From Verrucomicrobiia bacterium (GTDB lineage Bacteria > Verrucomicrobiota > Verrucomicrobiia > Limisphaerales > UBA11358): a stretch of DNA of 64,000 nt. This document shows, one piece after another, positions 33,760-42,430 of the stretch. The stretch spans positions 95,318 through 159,317 of the forward strand of contig JARLJW010000057.1 of the NCBI GenBank assembly GCA_031290985.1, written 5' to 3'. Under the pieces are notes generated by a model. The model saw nothing but the letters and a program-made list of their open reading frames with translations. It was not told where the DNA came from and did not search any database. How positions within the stretch are numbered: position 1 is the first letter of the stretch; every line of letters begins with the position of its first letter. The position numbers and the translations under genes are program-made.

Positions 33760-35940
33760 TTACTTTGACGTCGCCGCCTCATCCAACTCCAACCGCAGAT
33801 AATCATACATGATACCCGAAGTAAGTCCGCCAGGCGGGATGGTGAGTTCCAGCGTGTTCGTGCCGGCCTTCATCAATGAGGCATTGAAGGCGAGATCGCG
33901 TTCACACCAGGAACCGCCGATGCCGTCGCGATTGATGGTGGCGTTGTAGGTCAGGTTGGTCACGGTGCCGATGGGCTGGTCGTTCATGATGCCGCTCAAG
34001 GTGCGCGTGCCGACGCCGCAAATGGCCAGCCGCAAGGTGGCCTTGCCGTGCGGCGCGTTGGTCAGGTTGAAAATGACGGCCCAGGTGGTGCCATCGCCGC
34101 GGCCGTTGCCGGTGGTGTTGTTGGTGTCCGTATTGTAGGGCAGTTGTTCAAAAAACCAGTCCTTGCGGTAATCGCTTTGGCCGACGACGTAGTTTACATC
34201 AAGCGGGAAAAGCTTCGGATACTGCAGATACCAGCCCCAGTGATAATAATCGTCGCCCTTGAAAAATTCCGAGGCCGTGCGGTTGGGAATGCCGATGTCC
34301 CAAAGCTGTCTGCCGAACCGCACCGGCCGCCAATCCACGTCTCCGAGCGGCAAGCTTTGGCTGGAAGCAACGGCAATGTTGGTCACGGCCAGATCGCCCA
34401 GCACGCCATCGGCGATGGCGTGGAGCGTATATTTTCCGGGGCGGACGTTGGGAATGGTGAATGTTCCATCGTCACTGGCACGCACCCAGAACTCGTAATT
34501 TCGCGCGTCATTCTGCCATTCCACAGTGCGCGGGAGGCCAAAACCGCCGCCACCACCGCCAAAACGTCCACGAAAGCCGTTGGTGCCACCGGGGCCGTTC
34601 GTGGAAGCCAGCGTGCCAATATCTGGCCCGCCGCGCGCGGGTCTGCCGCCAAAACTGTCATTGGTGCCGGCGATGGAACTATTCAAATTCGTCATCGCGG
34701 CCTCGTCTTCCCCGCCGCCCGCCAGACCAAACCCGCCAGCGCGTCCGCCGCCTCTGCCGGGGCGCGGGCCACGGGGAATGATGGCCGGGGCGTAATCTGG
34801 CGCCGTCAGGCCGACAAGCAGGTTTTTCATCCTCAAATCCGGGGCCTGCGGGTCAATGAGCACGATCTTCCCGGTCACGGTTCCACGTTCATTCTTGTGC
34901 GGGTAATCCACGCCTTGCACCCAGTCGTATGGCCAGGCTTTTGCCTCCTTATCGGCCTGGGCCAGCGCATCCGGCCAGAGCGACTCGCGGTTATCCGCCG
35001 AGTTGCAGTAGATCAGGAACGGCCCGATGACCTTCGTCCAGGCGTCGTTGGTGCCGATGTTGCAGATGCTTCCGCCGTAATGACTGCTGCGCCAGTAATT
35101 CAGCAGCGTTGGCGGGGCAGGGGCGGTGAGATTGTTCGTGTTAAAGGTGGCATCACGATGCGATGAGAGTTCGTATTTGGTCGGCCCGCCGCTGAGATAT
35201 TCCACGCTGGGATTGACGAGCCAGAGGCCGATCTTCTTTTCCGTGCTGGACCAACCCCACGCGCGGACATCGAACTGGTTTGCGGAATAATCATATTTAT
35301 GTTCCACCTCGCCCTGGTAAATTCCGGTGTTCATCCGGCGCGCCTCCTTCATGTTCATCTGCGTGGCGTGATTCCAGTCGTAGGTGGAGATCATCTTCAT
35401 GTTCCGGCTGGCATCCACGGTCATCCAGTCGAAGATGTCGTCGTTAAGCTTCATGCAAAAACGCGCCTCACCGAGGGAGGTCGGAGGGTAATTCGTGGGG
35501 TGCGAGAAAACGGAATAGGTGTAAACACCCGATTCGCCACGACCGAGGGCATACCGGATTTCGATATCCGCAGTGATGCTGCCACCCGGGCCGCCGCCCA
35601 TCTGGCTGCCGCCGGAAATACCCTTGATGGCAACCTCCCCGCGCGCGCCGCCGTTCGCCTTGGGATCAATCGTGACGCTGGGGATGACTTTCGCGGCGCG
35701 GCTGGTGTTGTGTGACCAATAAGCTTCCTGCCGGCCGGATGCGGTATCGAGCATCTCCAATTTTTTGTATTCCAGCGAAAGCAGGTCGCCGGAACGTTTC
35801 GAGACGCTTATGGTGACGAGGCCATTGCCGAGGGTGAAGGAATTGTCGTCCTCGGAGATGGTGACGCCAGGGGCGGCTTGCAACAGGGCAGGCAGGAAAA
35901 TAAAAAATGCGGCGGTGGCCAGTTCTTTCAGCGAAATCAT
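33760..35940 (-). CDS. Secreted PL4-type rhamnogalacturonan lyase-like protein
   Basis: 726 residues from the ATG at 35938-35940, giving a signal peptide (FFIFLPALLQA) with cleavage near AAPG. The N-terminal half (about 20-370) is the large beta-sandwich of PL4 (NSFTLGNGLVTISVSKRSGD). An fn3-like domain at about 375-540 (GTVTGKIVLIDPQ, GKYTLHAIADGVLGD) is interrupted by a Gly/Ala/Arg-rich low-complexity insert near 400-485. A CBM-like domain follows at about 570-725 (RQLWDIGIPNRTASEFFKG, LMKAGTNTLELTIPPG). It would cleave pectic rhamnogalacturonan by beta-elimination, though catalytic residues were not verified. No other polysaccharide-use genes flank it. Confidence 0.85.
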   Translation of the reverse strand: MISLKELATAAFFIFLPALLQAAPGVTISEDDNSFTLGNGLVTISVSKRSGDLLSLEYKKLEMLDTASGRQEAYWSHNTSRAAKVIPSVTIDPKANGGARGEVAIKGISGGSQMGGGPGGSITADIEIRYALGRGESGVYTYSVFSHPTNYPPTSLGEARFCMKLNDDIFDWMTVDASRNMKMISTYDWNHATQMNMKEARRMNTGIYQGEVEHKYDYSANQFDVRAWGWSSTEKKIGLWLVNPSVEYLSGGPTKYELSSHRDATFNTNNLTAPAPPTLLNYWRSSHYGGSICNIGTNDAWTKVIGPFLIYCNSADNRESLWPDALAQADKEAKAWPYDWVQGVDYPHKNERGTVTGKIVLIDPQAPDLRMKNLLVGLTAPDYAPAIIPRGPRPGRGGGRAGGFGLAGGGEDEAAMTNLNSSIAGTNDSFGGRPARGGPDIGTLASTNGPGGTNGFRGRFGGGGGGFGLPRTVEWQNDARNYEFWVRASDDGTFTIPNVRPGKYTLHAIADGVLGDLAVTNIAVASSQSLPLGDVDWRPVRFGRQLWDIGIPNRTASEFFKGDDYYHWGWYLQYPKLFPLDVNYVVGQSDYRKDWFFEQLPYNTDTNNTTGNGRGDGTTWAVIFNLTNAPHGKATLRLAICGVGTRTLSGIMNDQPIGTVTNLTYNATINRDGIGGSWCERDLAFNASLMKAGTNTLELTIPPGGLTSGIMYDYLRLELDEAATSK

Positions 35941-36043
35941 CAGGTTTGGGTCGTTTGGGTGCAGGATTAGACGCGAGGTTTTCACCTGTAGTTACAACGG
36001 ATTTTGGCAGACAGTTTCGCGTCGTTCTGCTATTGAAAGCGCG
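35941..36043. promoter_or_regulatory. Divergent promoter region, lyase versus purN
   Basis: 103 bp. On plus a weak TTGGCA with a TGCTATTGA about 18 bp later ends within a few bases of the purN GTG, suggesting a short or absent 5' leader. Confidence 0.3.
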
Positions 36044-36664
36044 GTGAGCAACAAATTTCGACTGGGCGTCCTTGGTTCCGGCAAAGGGTCAAACTTTGCC
36101 GCGATCGCCGACGCGATTACGGCGGGGAAAATCCCGGCGGAAGTCGGCATCGTCCTGAGCGATGTTGAAGGCGCGGGCATTTTGGCGCAGGCGCGTGATC
36201 GGAAACTTCCGGCGCAATTCATCCCGCCGGGAAAATTTCGCACCAAGCTGGATGAGGAGGCTGAACGCGCGTTCGTCGCGGCCTTGCAGACGGCCAAGGT
36301 GGACTTGATCGTTCTGGCCGGTTTCATGCGGGTGTTGAAGGGGGATTTTTTACGCGCTTTTGAAGGCCGCATCGTGAATGTCCACCCGTCGCTGTTGCCG
36401 TCCTTTCCCGGGCTGGAGGCGTGGAAACAGGCGCTGGATCATGGCGTGAAAGTGGCGGGCTGTACGGTGCATTTCGTGGATGCGGGGGTGGATTCCGGGG
36501 CGGTCATCGGCCAGCAGGCCGTGCCGGTGCTGGATAATGACACGGCGGAAACCCTGCACCAGCGCATTCATGCCGCCGAACACGATCTCTACCCCAAATG
36601 CGTGGCCGCCATCGCTCGCGGGGGCATCTCCGTACAGGGCCGGCGCGTGATTTGGAAACCATAA
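36044..36664 (+). CDS. purN: Phosphoribosylglycinamide formyltransferase PurN
   Basis: 206 residues from the GTG at 36044 (MSNKFRLGVLGSGKGSNFAA); the longer ORF start lies far upstream in the divergent region. The phosphate-binding GSGKGSN, the formyl-folate site NVHPSLLPSFPG (Asn and His catalytic) and the closing GCTVHFVDAGVDSG (Asp catalytic) are all intact. It transfers a formyl group from 10-formyl-THF to GAR in de novo purine synthesis. It heads a plus-strand run ending at ppnP. Confidence 0.95.
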   Translation: MSNKFRLGVLGSGKGSNFAAIADAITAGKIPAEVGIVLSDVEGAGILAQARDRKLPAQFIPPGKFRTKLDEEAERAFVAALQTAKVDLIVLAGFMRVLKGDFLRAFEGRIVNVHPSLLPSFPGLEAWKQALDHGVKVAGCTVHFVDAGVDSGAVIGQQAVPVLDNDTAETLHQRIHAAEHDLYPKCVAAIARGGISVQGRRVIWKP

Positions 36665-36673
36665 CGAACAGAC

Positions 36674-37216
36674 ATGAACATGGGATATAAAATTGCAGGC
36701 TCACTTTTCCTGGCGGCAGCCTTTGCCTGGCTGACAACCGGCTGCCAATCGGCCAAAAACGACATCGTATTCACGGATGATGCTTCGCTGCCCCGGCTGG
36801 AAACGAATTCCGTCGCCCCGGCACACGTCAGCAGCCTGCCCAAGGAGGACGAGGTCAAAATTGAAATCCAGGTGTTCAGCAACCTGCTCACGCGGCATTT
36901 TTGGGAGGATGGCGATTACACCGCCATATTCCTGCGCGCGGATGACGCAGAAGTGACTGCGCTGCAGAAAATTTTTCCAGACCGCAAGCCGCCGATCAAG
37001 GAAAGCTACCGCGTGGACCTCCAGCCAAACCAATCGCCGCGCGACAAGGACACGGGCAAATCCGCGATGATTTTAAGCGTGGATTTGGATGAGCCGGCCG
37101 CGGACGGCACCGTGACCGCCATCGGCAAGTGGTACGCCGGCGGTGCGGTGACGGGTTTTTACAGCTATCAGTTGAAGAAAACCGGCGATGACTGGGCAAT
37201 CCAAAACCCGCAATGA
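36674..37216 (+). CDS. Putative lipoprotein, 180 residues
   Basis: Signal peptide with lipobox-like LTTGC at about residues 20-24. The mature protein has mixed polar composition, with EIQVFSNLLTRHFWEDGDYTAIFL and a C-terminal beta-rich segment ending in GDDWAIQNPQ. No domain is recognised. It starts 9 bp after purN and is co-oriented with it. Confidence 0.78.
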   Translation: MNMGYKIAGSLFLAAAFAWLTTGCQSAKNDIVFTDDASLPRLETNSVAPAHVSSLPKEDEVKIEIQVFSNLLTRHFWEDGDYTAIFLRADDAEVTALQKIFPDRKPPIKESYRVDLQPNQSPRDKDTGKSAMILSVDLDEPAADGTVTAIGKWYAGGAVTGFYSYQLKKTGDDWAIQNPQ

Positions 37217-37228
37217 GGCAAATCTTGC

Positions 37229-37366
37229 ATGAAGAAGGGCAAAAAACAGTTGGCCTTGCCGCGTCGGAACTGGACAATTAATCCCGTCACGCGCGTGAAG
37301 GATTCATCCAAGAAGTATTCGCGCCCGCAGGTGAAATCGGTTTTGAAAAAGCTGGAAACAGAATAG
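37229..37366 (+). CDS. Small basic protein, 45 residues
   Basis: ATG at 37229, TAG at 37364-37366. It is Lys/Arg-rich (MKKGKKQLALPRRNW, then NPVTRVKDSSKKYSRPQVKS), predicted soluble and possibly nucleic-acid or ribosome binding. It lies 12 bp after the lipoprotein gene and 78 bp before hisG, on the same strand, with non-random basic composition. The family is not known to me. Confidence 0.55.
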   Translation: MKKGKKQLALPRRNWTINPVTRVKDSSKKYSRPQVKSVLKKLETE

Positions 37367-37444
37367 GCGAGAACCGGCAGAATGGATCCGGACGGAATTT
37401 TTTACTCTCAAAATCCGCCGGTTTTGCCAGAATATGAATTTCAA

Positions 37445-38320
37445 ATGAGCAAGAAACTAAGATTCGGTCTGCCCAAGGGCAGTTTGCAGGAAGCCGCCAT
37501 TCAGAAGCTGGCCAAGGCGGGCTATAACATCTCAGTCAGCAGCCGCTCGTATGTCCCGTACGTGGACGACGACGAACTGGAGATCCGCCTGATTCGCGCA
37601 CAGGAGATCAGCCGCTATGTCGAGCACGGCTACCTGGATTGCGGCATCACCGGCCACGACTGGATTATTGAGAACGGCTCCAAGGTCCAGGAGGTCGGCG
37701 AATTCCTGTTCAGCAAGGTCTCGCGCAAACCGGCGCGCTGGGTGTTGTGCGTGCCGGAAAATTCCCCGGTGAAATCCGTGAAGGATTTGGAAGGCAAACG
37801 CATCGCCACCGAGGTCGTCAACCTGACCAAAAAATATCTCAAGAAAAACGGCGTAAAGGCGGAGGTGGAATTTTCCTGGGGCGCGACCGAAGTGAAGGCA
37901 CACGAGTTGGTGGATGCCATCGTGGAAGTCACCGAGACGGGCTCCTCACTGCGCGCGAACAACCTGCGCATCGTGGATGAGCTTTTGAGTTCCACCCCGC
38001 GGCTGATTGCGAATCACACCGCCTGGAAAGATTCGTGGAAGCGCAAGAAGATCGAGACGATGGCCTTGTTGCTGAAGGGCGCGCTGGCCGCGGAAACCCT
38101 GGTCGGCCTGAAGATGAACATCGCCGAAAAAAATCTGGCGAAATTGCTCACGGAATTGCCCGCATTGCGCAACCCGACCGTCGCCAGCTTGAGCCTCAAA
38201 GGCTGGGTGGCCGTGGAAACGATCATCGATGAGCATGTCGTCCGGGAATTGATTCCGCAACTGAAGGCTGCCGGCGCGGAGGGCATCATCGAGTATCCCT
38301 TGAACAAGGTGGTTTACTGA
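37445..38320 (+). CDS. hisG: ATP phosphoribosyltransferase HisG, long form
   Basis: 291 residues from the ATG at 37445 ([15 protein letters not shown]); an upstream start at 37382 adds 21 residues without support. Substrate-site motifs are present ([43 protein letters not shown]). The length and the C-terminal ACT-like regulatory domain (about 220-291; [20 protein letters not shown]) mark the HisG-L form, which does not need HisZ. It catalyses the first step of histidine synthesis, with feedback inhibition by His expected. No other his genes are nearby. Confidence 0.95.
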   Translation: MSKKLRFGLPKGSLQEAAIQKLAKAGYNISVSSRSYVPYVDDDELEIRLIRAQEISRYVEHGYLDCGITGHDWIIENGSKVQEVGEFLFSKVSRKPARWVLCVPENSPVKSVKDLEGKRIATEVVNLTKKYLKKNGVKAEVEFSWGATEVKAHELVDAIVEVTETGSSLRANNLRIVDELLSSTPRLIANHTAWKDSWKRKKIETMALLLKGALAAETLVGLKMNIAEKNLAKLLTELPALRNPTVASLSLKGWVAVETIIDEHVVRELIPQLKAAGAEGIIEYPLNKVVY

Positions 38321-38355
38321 GGCCCTGATTTTCCGTTACATTCATCGCTCAACGC

Positions 38356-38634
38356 ATGAAACATAATTCATATTTCGAAGGCAAAGTACAGAGCCTGGCC
38401 ATCACCACGGCCGATGGTCCGGCGACCGTTGGCGTGATCGAACCGGGCAAGTACAGTTTTGGCACGGATTGCGTGGAGCACATGCATGTCGTGGCGGGCA
38501 CGCTCAAGGCCAGGCTTCCCGGCGGCGACTGGCAGAGCCACGGCAAAGGCCAGTTTTTCATTGTTCCAGCCAACGTGAAGTTCGAGGTGGAAGCCGCGGC
38601 AGATGTGGCTTATCTCTGCTACTACAAGCGCTAA
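38356..38634 (+). CDS. ppnP: Pyrimidine/purine nucleoside phosphorylase PpnP (DUF1255)
   Basis: 92 residues, a full-length single cupin of the PpnP/YaiE family. It has the family opening NSYFEGKVQSL, the TVGVIEPGKYSFGT strand, and the ending ADVAYLCYYKR. The enzyme phosphorolyses several nucleosides to base and ribose-1-phosphate. It starts 35 bp after hisG, and a strong terminator follows. Confidence 0.93.
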   Translation: MKHNSYFEGKVQSLAITTADGPATVGVIEPGKYSFGTDCVEHMHVVAGTLKARLPGGDWQSHGKGQFFIVPANVKFEVEAAADVAYLCYYKR

Positions 38635-38654
38635 GGCCGTTCTTCAATCAAAAT

Positions 38655-38688
38655 AAACCGCCGGATGAAAGTTCATCCGGCGGTTTTT
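38655..38688 (+). terminator. Intrinsic terminator after ppnP
   Basis: A 15-bp perfect stem (38655-38669 with 38672-38686) with a minimal loop, running into a T-rich end. It lies 20 bp after the ppnP stop and closes the purN-to-ppnP run. Confidence 0.85.
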
Positions 38689-38879
38689 GCTTTGTCCGGG
38701 CCAATTGTCAGCCGGACTGCCTGGATGATCAGCACATGCTCCGGGCGCACGGGGGGCACGAGTCGTTGGCGGGTTGTGCGTCAGCGTGGCTACTGGGCAT
38801 GAGCAGGGGAAGTTCAAACCATCTAACAATTTCCAAATAAATTGTCGGCTTTGGGCAAGCGGCGCACACTTATGGTTGA

Positions 38880-40322
38880 ATGCAATCAATGGATAACAGC
38901 GCGTTGTTGCGGCAATATGTGGAAAATAATTCCGACGAGGCGTTTGCCGAACTGGTGGCGCATCATATCAATCTGGTGTATTCGGTCGCGCTGCGGCAGG
39001 TGGGGGATCCGCATCAGGCCGAGGAAATTACGCAGGCCGTGTTCATCATCCTGGCAAGAAAGGCGGCGGAATTGCGTCATGACAAGGCCCTTTCGAGCTG
39101 GTTGTTCCAGGTCACGCGACTGACGAGCAACAATTTTATCAGAAGCGAAACCCGCCGTCAGCGCCGTGAAGAGGAGGCGTATATGCAATCTGCTTTGGAT
39201 CAAGCCGGGAGCGACGTCTGGCCCAGAATTGCGCCGTTGCTGGACCATGCCGTCGCCGGCCTGCACGAGAAAGACCGCCGGGCCATCGTGCTGCGGTTTT
39301 ACGAGGGCCGGAATCTGCGGGAAGTCGGCCTGGCCCTGGGCGCAAGCGAGGGCGCGGCGGAGAAACGGGTGAACCGTGCGCTGGAAAAGCTGCGGAATTT
39401 CTTCACGAAACGGGGCGTGAGTTCGACAACGGCCAGCATTGCCGGGGCGATTTCCGCCAATTCCGTTCACGCCGCGCCGGTGGCGCTGGCAAAAACTGTA
39501 ACTGTCGTGGCGGTGGCCAAGGGCGCGGCGGCCAGCGGTTCAACCTTAACCCTCATCAAAGGAGCATTGAAAATTATGGCATGGACAAAAGCAAAAACAG
39601 CGTTGGTCGCGGGAGCAGCTTTGCTGCTCGCGGCCGGAACAACCACGGTCGTGATCAAGACCAGCTCATCCAATCGCCCGCCGGAGACCATGGCGAAAAT
39701 GAGCAAGTTTCCCAAGATCTTTACCGGCGGCCTCAACCAGGCCGGGAACATTCCCCATGCCCTTTTTTCCTACCCGGCGGGGGATGACAAGACGCGCCGC
39801 TATCTCGCGGGGATCGTGCTCATGTTTCACAAGGATTTGGATCCCGTCCGCGACATCAAGAGCGACCGTGAGCTTACCGAGGCCGACATCAGAACCCGGA
39901 GCATCTTCATCTACGGATCACCTCAAAACCACAGCCTGTTCCAGCGGGTCCGCGATCAATTGCCCATTCTGTTTGAGGATGACGGAATTGTCGTGGGCAA
40001 CAAGAAATACATGGGCAGCGACGTGGGCGCCATTTTTGTTTGTCCGAATCCGCTCAATCCGCAAAATCGGCTGGTCATTTACGGAACGGTTTCACCGGGC
40101 GCATTGGACCAGATGAACGGCGTTTTCCATGGTCCGACAGATTACATCGTGTTCAACAACACGACGCGCCGATTTGCCAAGGTGCAGGATGCCGACCGCT
40201 TTTTGCTGCTGGGCAGTTTCGACAAGTCTGATCCAACAAATTGGCGGGTGGATGAGAAGCTTGAGCTGGCCCCGCCCAAAGCCCTGCAACTGGCCGCAGC
40301 GCACGTGGCCGTGGCCAGATAG
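38880..40322 (+). CDS. Sigma-70 (ECF-type) factor fused through a transmembrane segment to an extracytoplasmic domain
   Basis: 480 residues from ATG 38880 (a second ATG at 38889). Sigma region 2 is at about 15-90 ([35 protein letters not shown]) and region 4 at about 120-180 (LHEKDRRAIVLRFYEGRNLREVG). A low-complexity Ala/Thr/Val-rich linker runs about 181-232, then a transmembrane segment at about 240-260 (TALVAGAALLLAAGTTTVV). A 215-residue C-terminal part follows that would be extracytoplasmic; it includes IFIYGSPQNHSLFQRVRDQL and DVGAIFVCPNPLNPQNRLVIYG. That part looks like a folded alpha/beta domain but is not assigned. It is a tandem paralog of 40428-42371. Being tethered may make release or conformational change the activating step (inference). 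Confidence 0.88.
   Translation: MQSMDNSALLRQYVENNSDEAFAELVAHHINLVYSVALRQVGDPHQAEEITQAVFIILARKAAELRHDKALSSWLFQVTRLTSNNFIRSETRRQRREEEAYMQSALDQAGSDVWPRIAPLLDHAVAGLHEKDRRAIVLRFYEGRNLREVGLALGASEGAAEKRVNRALEKLRNFFTKRGVSSTTASIAGAISANSVHAAPVALAKTVTVVAVAKGAAASGSTLTLIKGALKIMAWTKAKTALVAGAALLLAAGTTTVVIKTSSSNRPPETMAKMSKFPKIFTGGLNQAGNIPHALFSYPAGDDKTRRYLAGIVLMFHKDLDPVRDIKSDRELTEADIRTRSIFIYGSPQNHSLFQRVRDQLPILFEDDGIVVGNKKYMGSDVGAIFVCPNPLNPQNRLVIYGTVSPGALDQMNGVFHGPTDYIVFNNTTRRFAKVQDADRFLLLGSFDKSDPTNWRVDEKLELAPPKALQLAAAHVAVAR
39558..39578 (+). promoter_or_regulatory. Possible internal ribosome binding site and start in sigma fusion 1
   Basis: AAAGGAG (39558-39564) precedes an in-frame ATG (39576) encoding Met 233, just before the transmembrane segment. 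The same arrangement exists in the paralog at 41106-41126. It could yield a separate membrane-anchored domain; unproven. Confidence 0.3.
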
Positions 40323-40427
40323 CATGGCGAGCCGCCAGCTGCCGCCCCACTGAGCCGCTGATGGCAGCGCGGGCGAAAAATTGAAATTTTTTGTCCGGTT
40401 TTGCATTCGGCGGGCGTTTATGGGTGA

Positions 40428-42371
40428 ATGATGTCAATGGAAGACATGGCTTTGCTGCGCGAATTTGCGCGCACCCAATCGGAATCCGCTTTTGCCGCGC
40501 TGGTGGAACGTCATGTCGGACTGGTTTATTCCGCCGCGTGCCGCCAGGTGCGAGACCCGCATCTGGCGGAGGATGTGACCCAGGCGGTCTTCATCATTCT
40601 AGCCCGCAAAGCCGGGCATTTACCCGCCAGCACGGTGTTGTCCGGCTGGCTGCTCAAGGCCGCCCGTTACGCGGCCAACGCCCAGATCCGGACGGCCGTC
40701 CGGCGGGCGCAACGCGAAGAGGAGGCCGCCATGCAATCCACCTTGAATGAACCTTCGCCGGACGTTTGGGAACAGCTTGAGCCATTACTGGACGAGGCGA
40801 TGGCATTCTTGGGCGAAACCGACCGAAATGTGCTGGCGCTGCGCTATTTTGAAAACAAGACGGCAGCGGAAATCGCCTCCCAGTTAAAGATGAATGAGGA
40901 AGCGGCGCAGAAACGGGTGACGCGCGCGCTGGAGAAGCTGCACCGTTATTTCAGCCGGCGCGGCATTTCGTCAACCACGGCGATCATTGCCGGGGCGATT
41001 TCCGCCAATTCCGTCCAGGCCGCGCCGGTGGCGCTGGCAAAAACTGTAACCGTCGTGGCGGTGGCCAAGGGCGCGGCGGCCGGCGGTTCAACCCTAACCC
41101 TCATCAAAGGAACCCTAAAACTTATGGCATGGACAAAAGCAAAAACTGCGGCCATCACCGGCGCGGTCATCATTCTGGCGGCAATTTCGACCGCAACGGT
41201 GACAAGGCACTTTCGGCACGCGCCCCCGGCGCAAACAGGCAGGCTGAAATTGCCGACTGGCAATGTCACGCCAATGCTTTATTATGGTTATAGCCATGAC
41301 GTGATTTTCCTGGCCTCCGACGGCAGTCTTTGGAGTTGGGGCGAAGAGCGGCTGGGTTGGCCGGTTTTAGGCCTGGCCAATACCAATAGACAAAAGACCG
41401 TCTCGCTGCGTCGGATCGGGAAAGACAATGATTGGGTGAGCATTGCCGTGGGCGATTCTCAAAACATGGCCATCAAATCAGACGGGACGTTATGGGCGTG
41501 GGGCGAAAACCTGTCCTACCAATTGGGCGACGGCACAAAAATCACAAGGCCGACGCCGGTGCCATCCGTTCCCGGAAATGATTGGAAACAGGCGGCTGTC
41601 GGGACCAGCGCATTGGCCTTGAAAAATGACGGCACTTTATGGGCGTGGGGCAATAATTACGGCGGGTTATTGGGAACCGGCAACCCGGCCAAAGTGATTA
41701 CAAACGCGGTGCAAGTCGGCAGTTCAACCAATTGGACCAAGATTTTGGGTGGCGGGATTCAAACCGTGGGGCTGCAATCCGATGGCAGCATTTGGTTTTG
41801 GGGATCACTTGACGGCCATGGCCAGGGCACCAATAACTACCGCGTTCCCACCCGAATGTCGCCGGACACCAATTGGGTGGATGCCTGCTTTGGATATTTC
41901 ACGGTGCTTGCGCTCAAGTCAGACGGCACGCTCTGGGCCTGGGGATTGGATGCGGAGTTTTATACCGGCGCGTCCGACAAGAGCTCGAATGCCAGACCGA
42001 TGCAGGTTGGAACCGAAAGCGACTGGCAATCCATTTCTTCCTCCCGGGGTTGTTTCTATCATCTTCTCCGGAAACGTGATGGTTCGCTTTGGACGCTGGA
42101 TGCCTCCGAACATCGCACCATAAAACCGGGCCGGCAGTACAAACCGATTGTGCCAAGGAAAATTGATTTTAACAAAGACATCGCCGCTTATGCCGCCGGC
42201 GGCGACAGCATCGGCATCGTTTTGACGCCGGACGGCGAGGTTTGGACGTGGGGGAAAGTCATCGGACAATATTCCCCGGCGGATTACTGGAAAGACGGCA
42301 AACAGGCTTTCCCGGAATCAAAAATAATTGATAAACCCTGGCAGGTTTCAAATATTGATTCGCAAGATTGA
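40428..42371 (+). CDS. Sigma-70 (ECF-type) factor fused through a transmembrane segment to an RCC1 beta-propeller
   Basis: 647 residues. Sigma region 2 is at about 15-90 ([34 protein letters not shown]) and region 4 at about 120-180 ([20 protein letters not shown]). Linker 181-232 and transmembrane 238-258 follow, with sequence nearly identical to the upstream paralog. Residues about 285-640 contain seven RCC1-like repeats recognisable by DGxLWxWG ([50 protein letters not shown], then weaker RDGSLWTL and [10 protein letters not shown]). A seven-bladed propeller outside the membrane would act as a sensor or binding platform controlling the sigma domains (inference). No anti-sigma gene is adjacent. 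Confidence 0.9.
   Translation: MMSMEDMALLREFARTQSESAFAALVERHVGLVYSAACRQVRDPHLAEDVTQAVFIILARKAGHLPASTVLSGWLLKAARYAANAQIRTAVRRAQREEEAAMQSTLNEPSPDVWEQLEPLLDEAMAFLGETDRNVLALRYFENKTAAEIASQLKMNEEAAQKRVTRALEKLHRYFSRRGISSTTAIIAGAISANSVQAAPVALAKTVTVVAVAKGAAAGGSTLTLIKGTLKLMAWTKAKTAAITGAVIILAAISTATVTRHFRHAPPAQTGRLKLPTGNVTPMLYYGYSHDVIFLASDGSLWSWGEERLGWPVLGLANTNRQKTVSLRRIGKDNDWVSIAVGDSQNMAIKSDGTLWAWGENLSYQLGDGTKITRPTPVPSVPGNDWKQAAVGTSALALKNDGTLWAWGNNYGGLLGTGNPAKVITNAVQVGSSTNWTKILGGGIQTVGLQSDGSIWFWGSLDGHGQGTNNYRVPTRMSPDTNWVDACFGYFTVLALKSDGTLWAWGLDAEFYTGASDKSSNARPMQVGTESDWQSISSSRGCFYHLLRKRDGSLWTLDASEHRTIKPGRQYKPIVPRKIDFNKDIAAYAAGGDSIGIVLTPDGEVWTWGKVIGQYSPADYWKDGKQAFPESKIIDKPWQVSNIDSQD
41106..41126 (+). promoter_or_regulatory. 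Possible internal ribosome binding site and start in sigma fusion 2
   Basis: AAAGGA (41106-41111) precedes an in-frame ATG (41124), Met 233 as in the paralog. Read-through fusion is the default call. Confidence 0.3.
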
Positions 42372-42394
42372 ATGATTCGCCCTTCCTAAACCAT

Positions 42395-42422
42395 TTTACA
42401 GGCTGTCCGGGCGTTGTATAAT
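42395..42422 (+). promoter_or_regulatory. Sigma-70-like promoter of mnmA
   Basis: -35 TTTACA (42395-42400), 16-bp spacer, -10 TATAAT (42417-42422). The GTG of mnmA is at 42431, so a start point 6-8 bp after the -10 box would give a leaderless mRNA. Confidence 0.65.
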
Positions 42423-42430
42423 GTCGTTCT

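Noticed and set aside
34048..35166. Plus-strand ORF of 372 residues
   Set aside because: Antisense to the PL4 lyase; no domain-like features.
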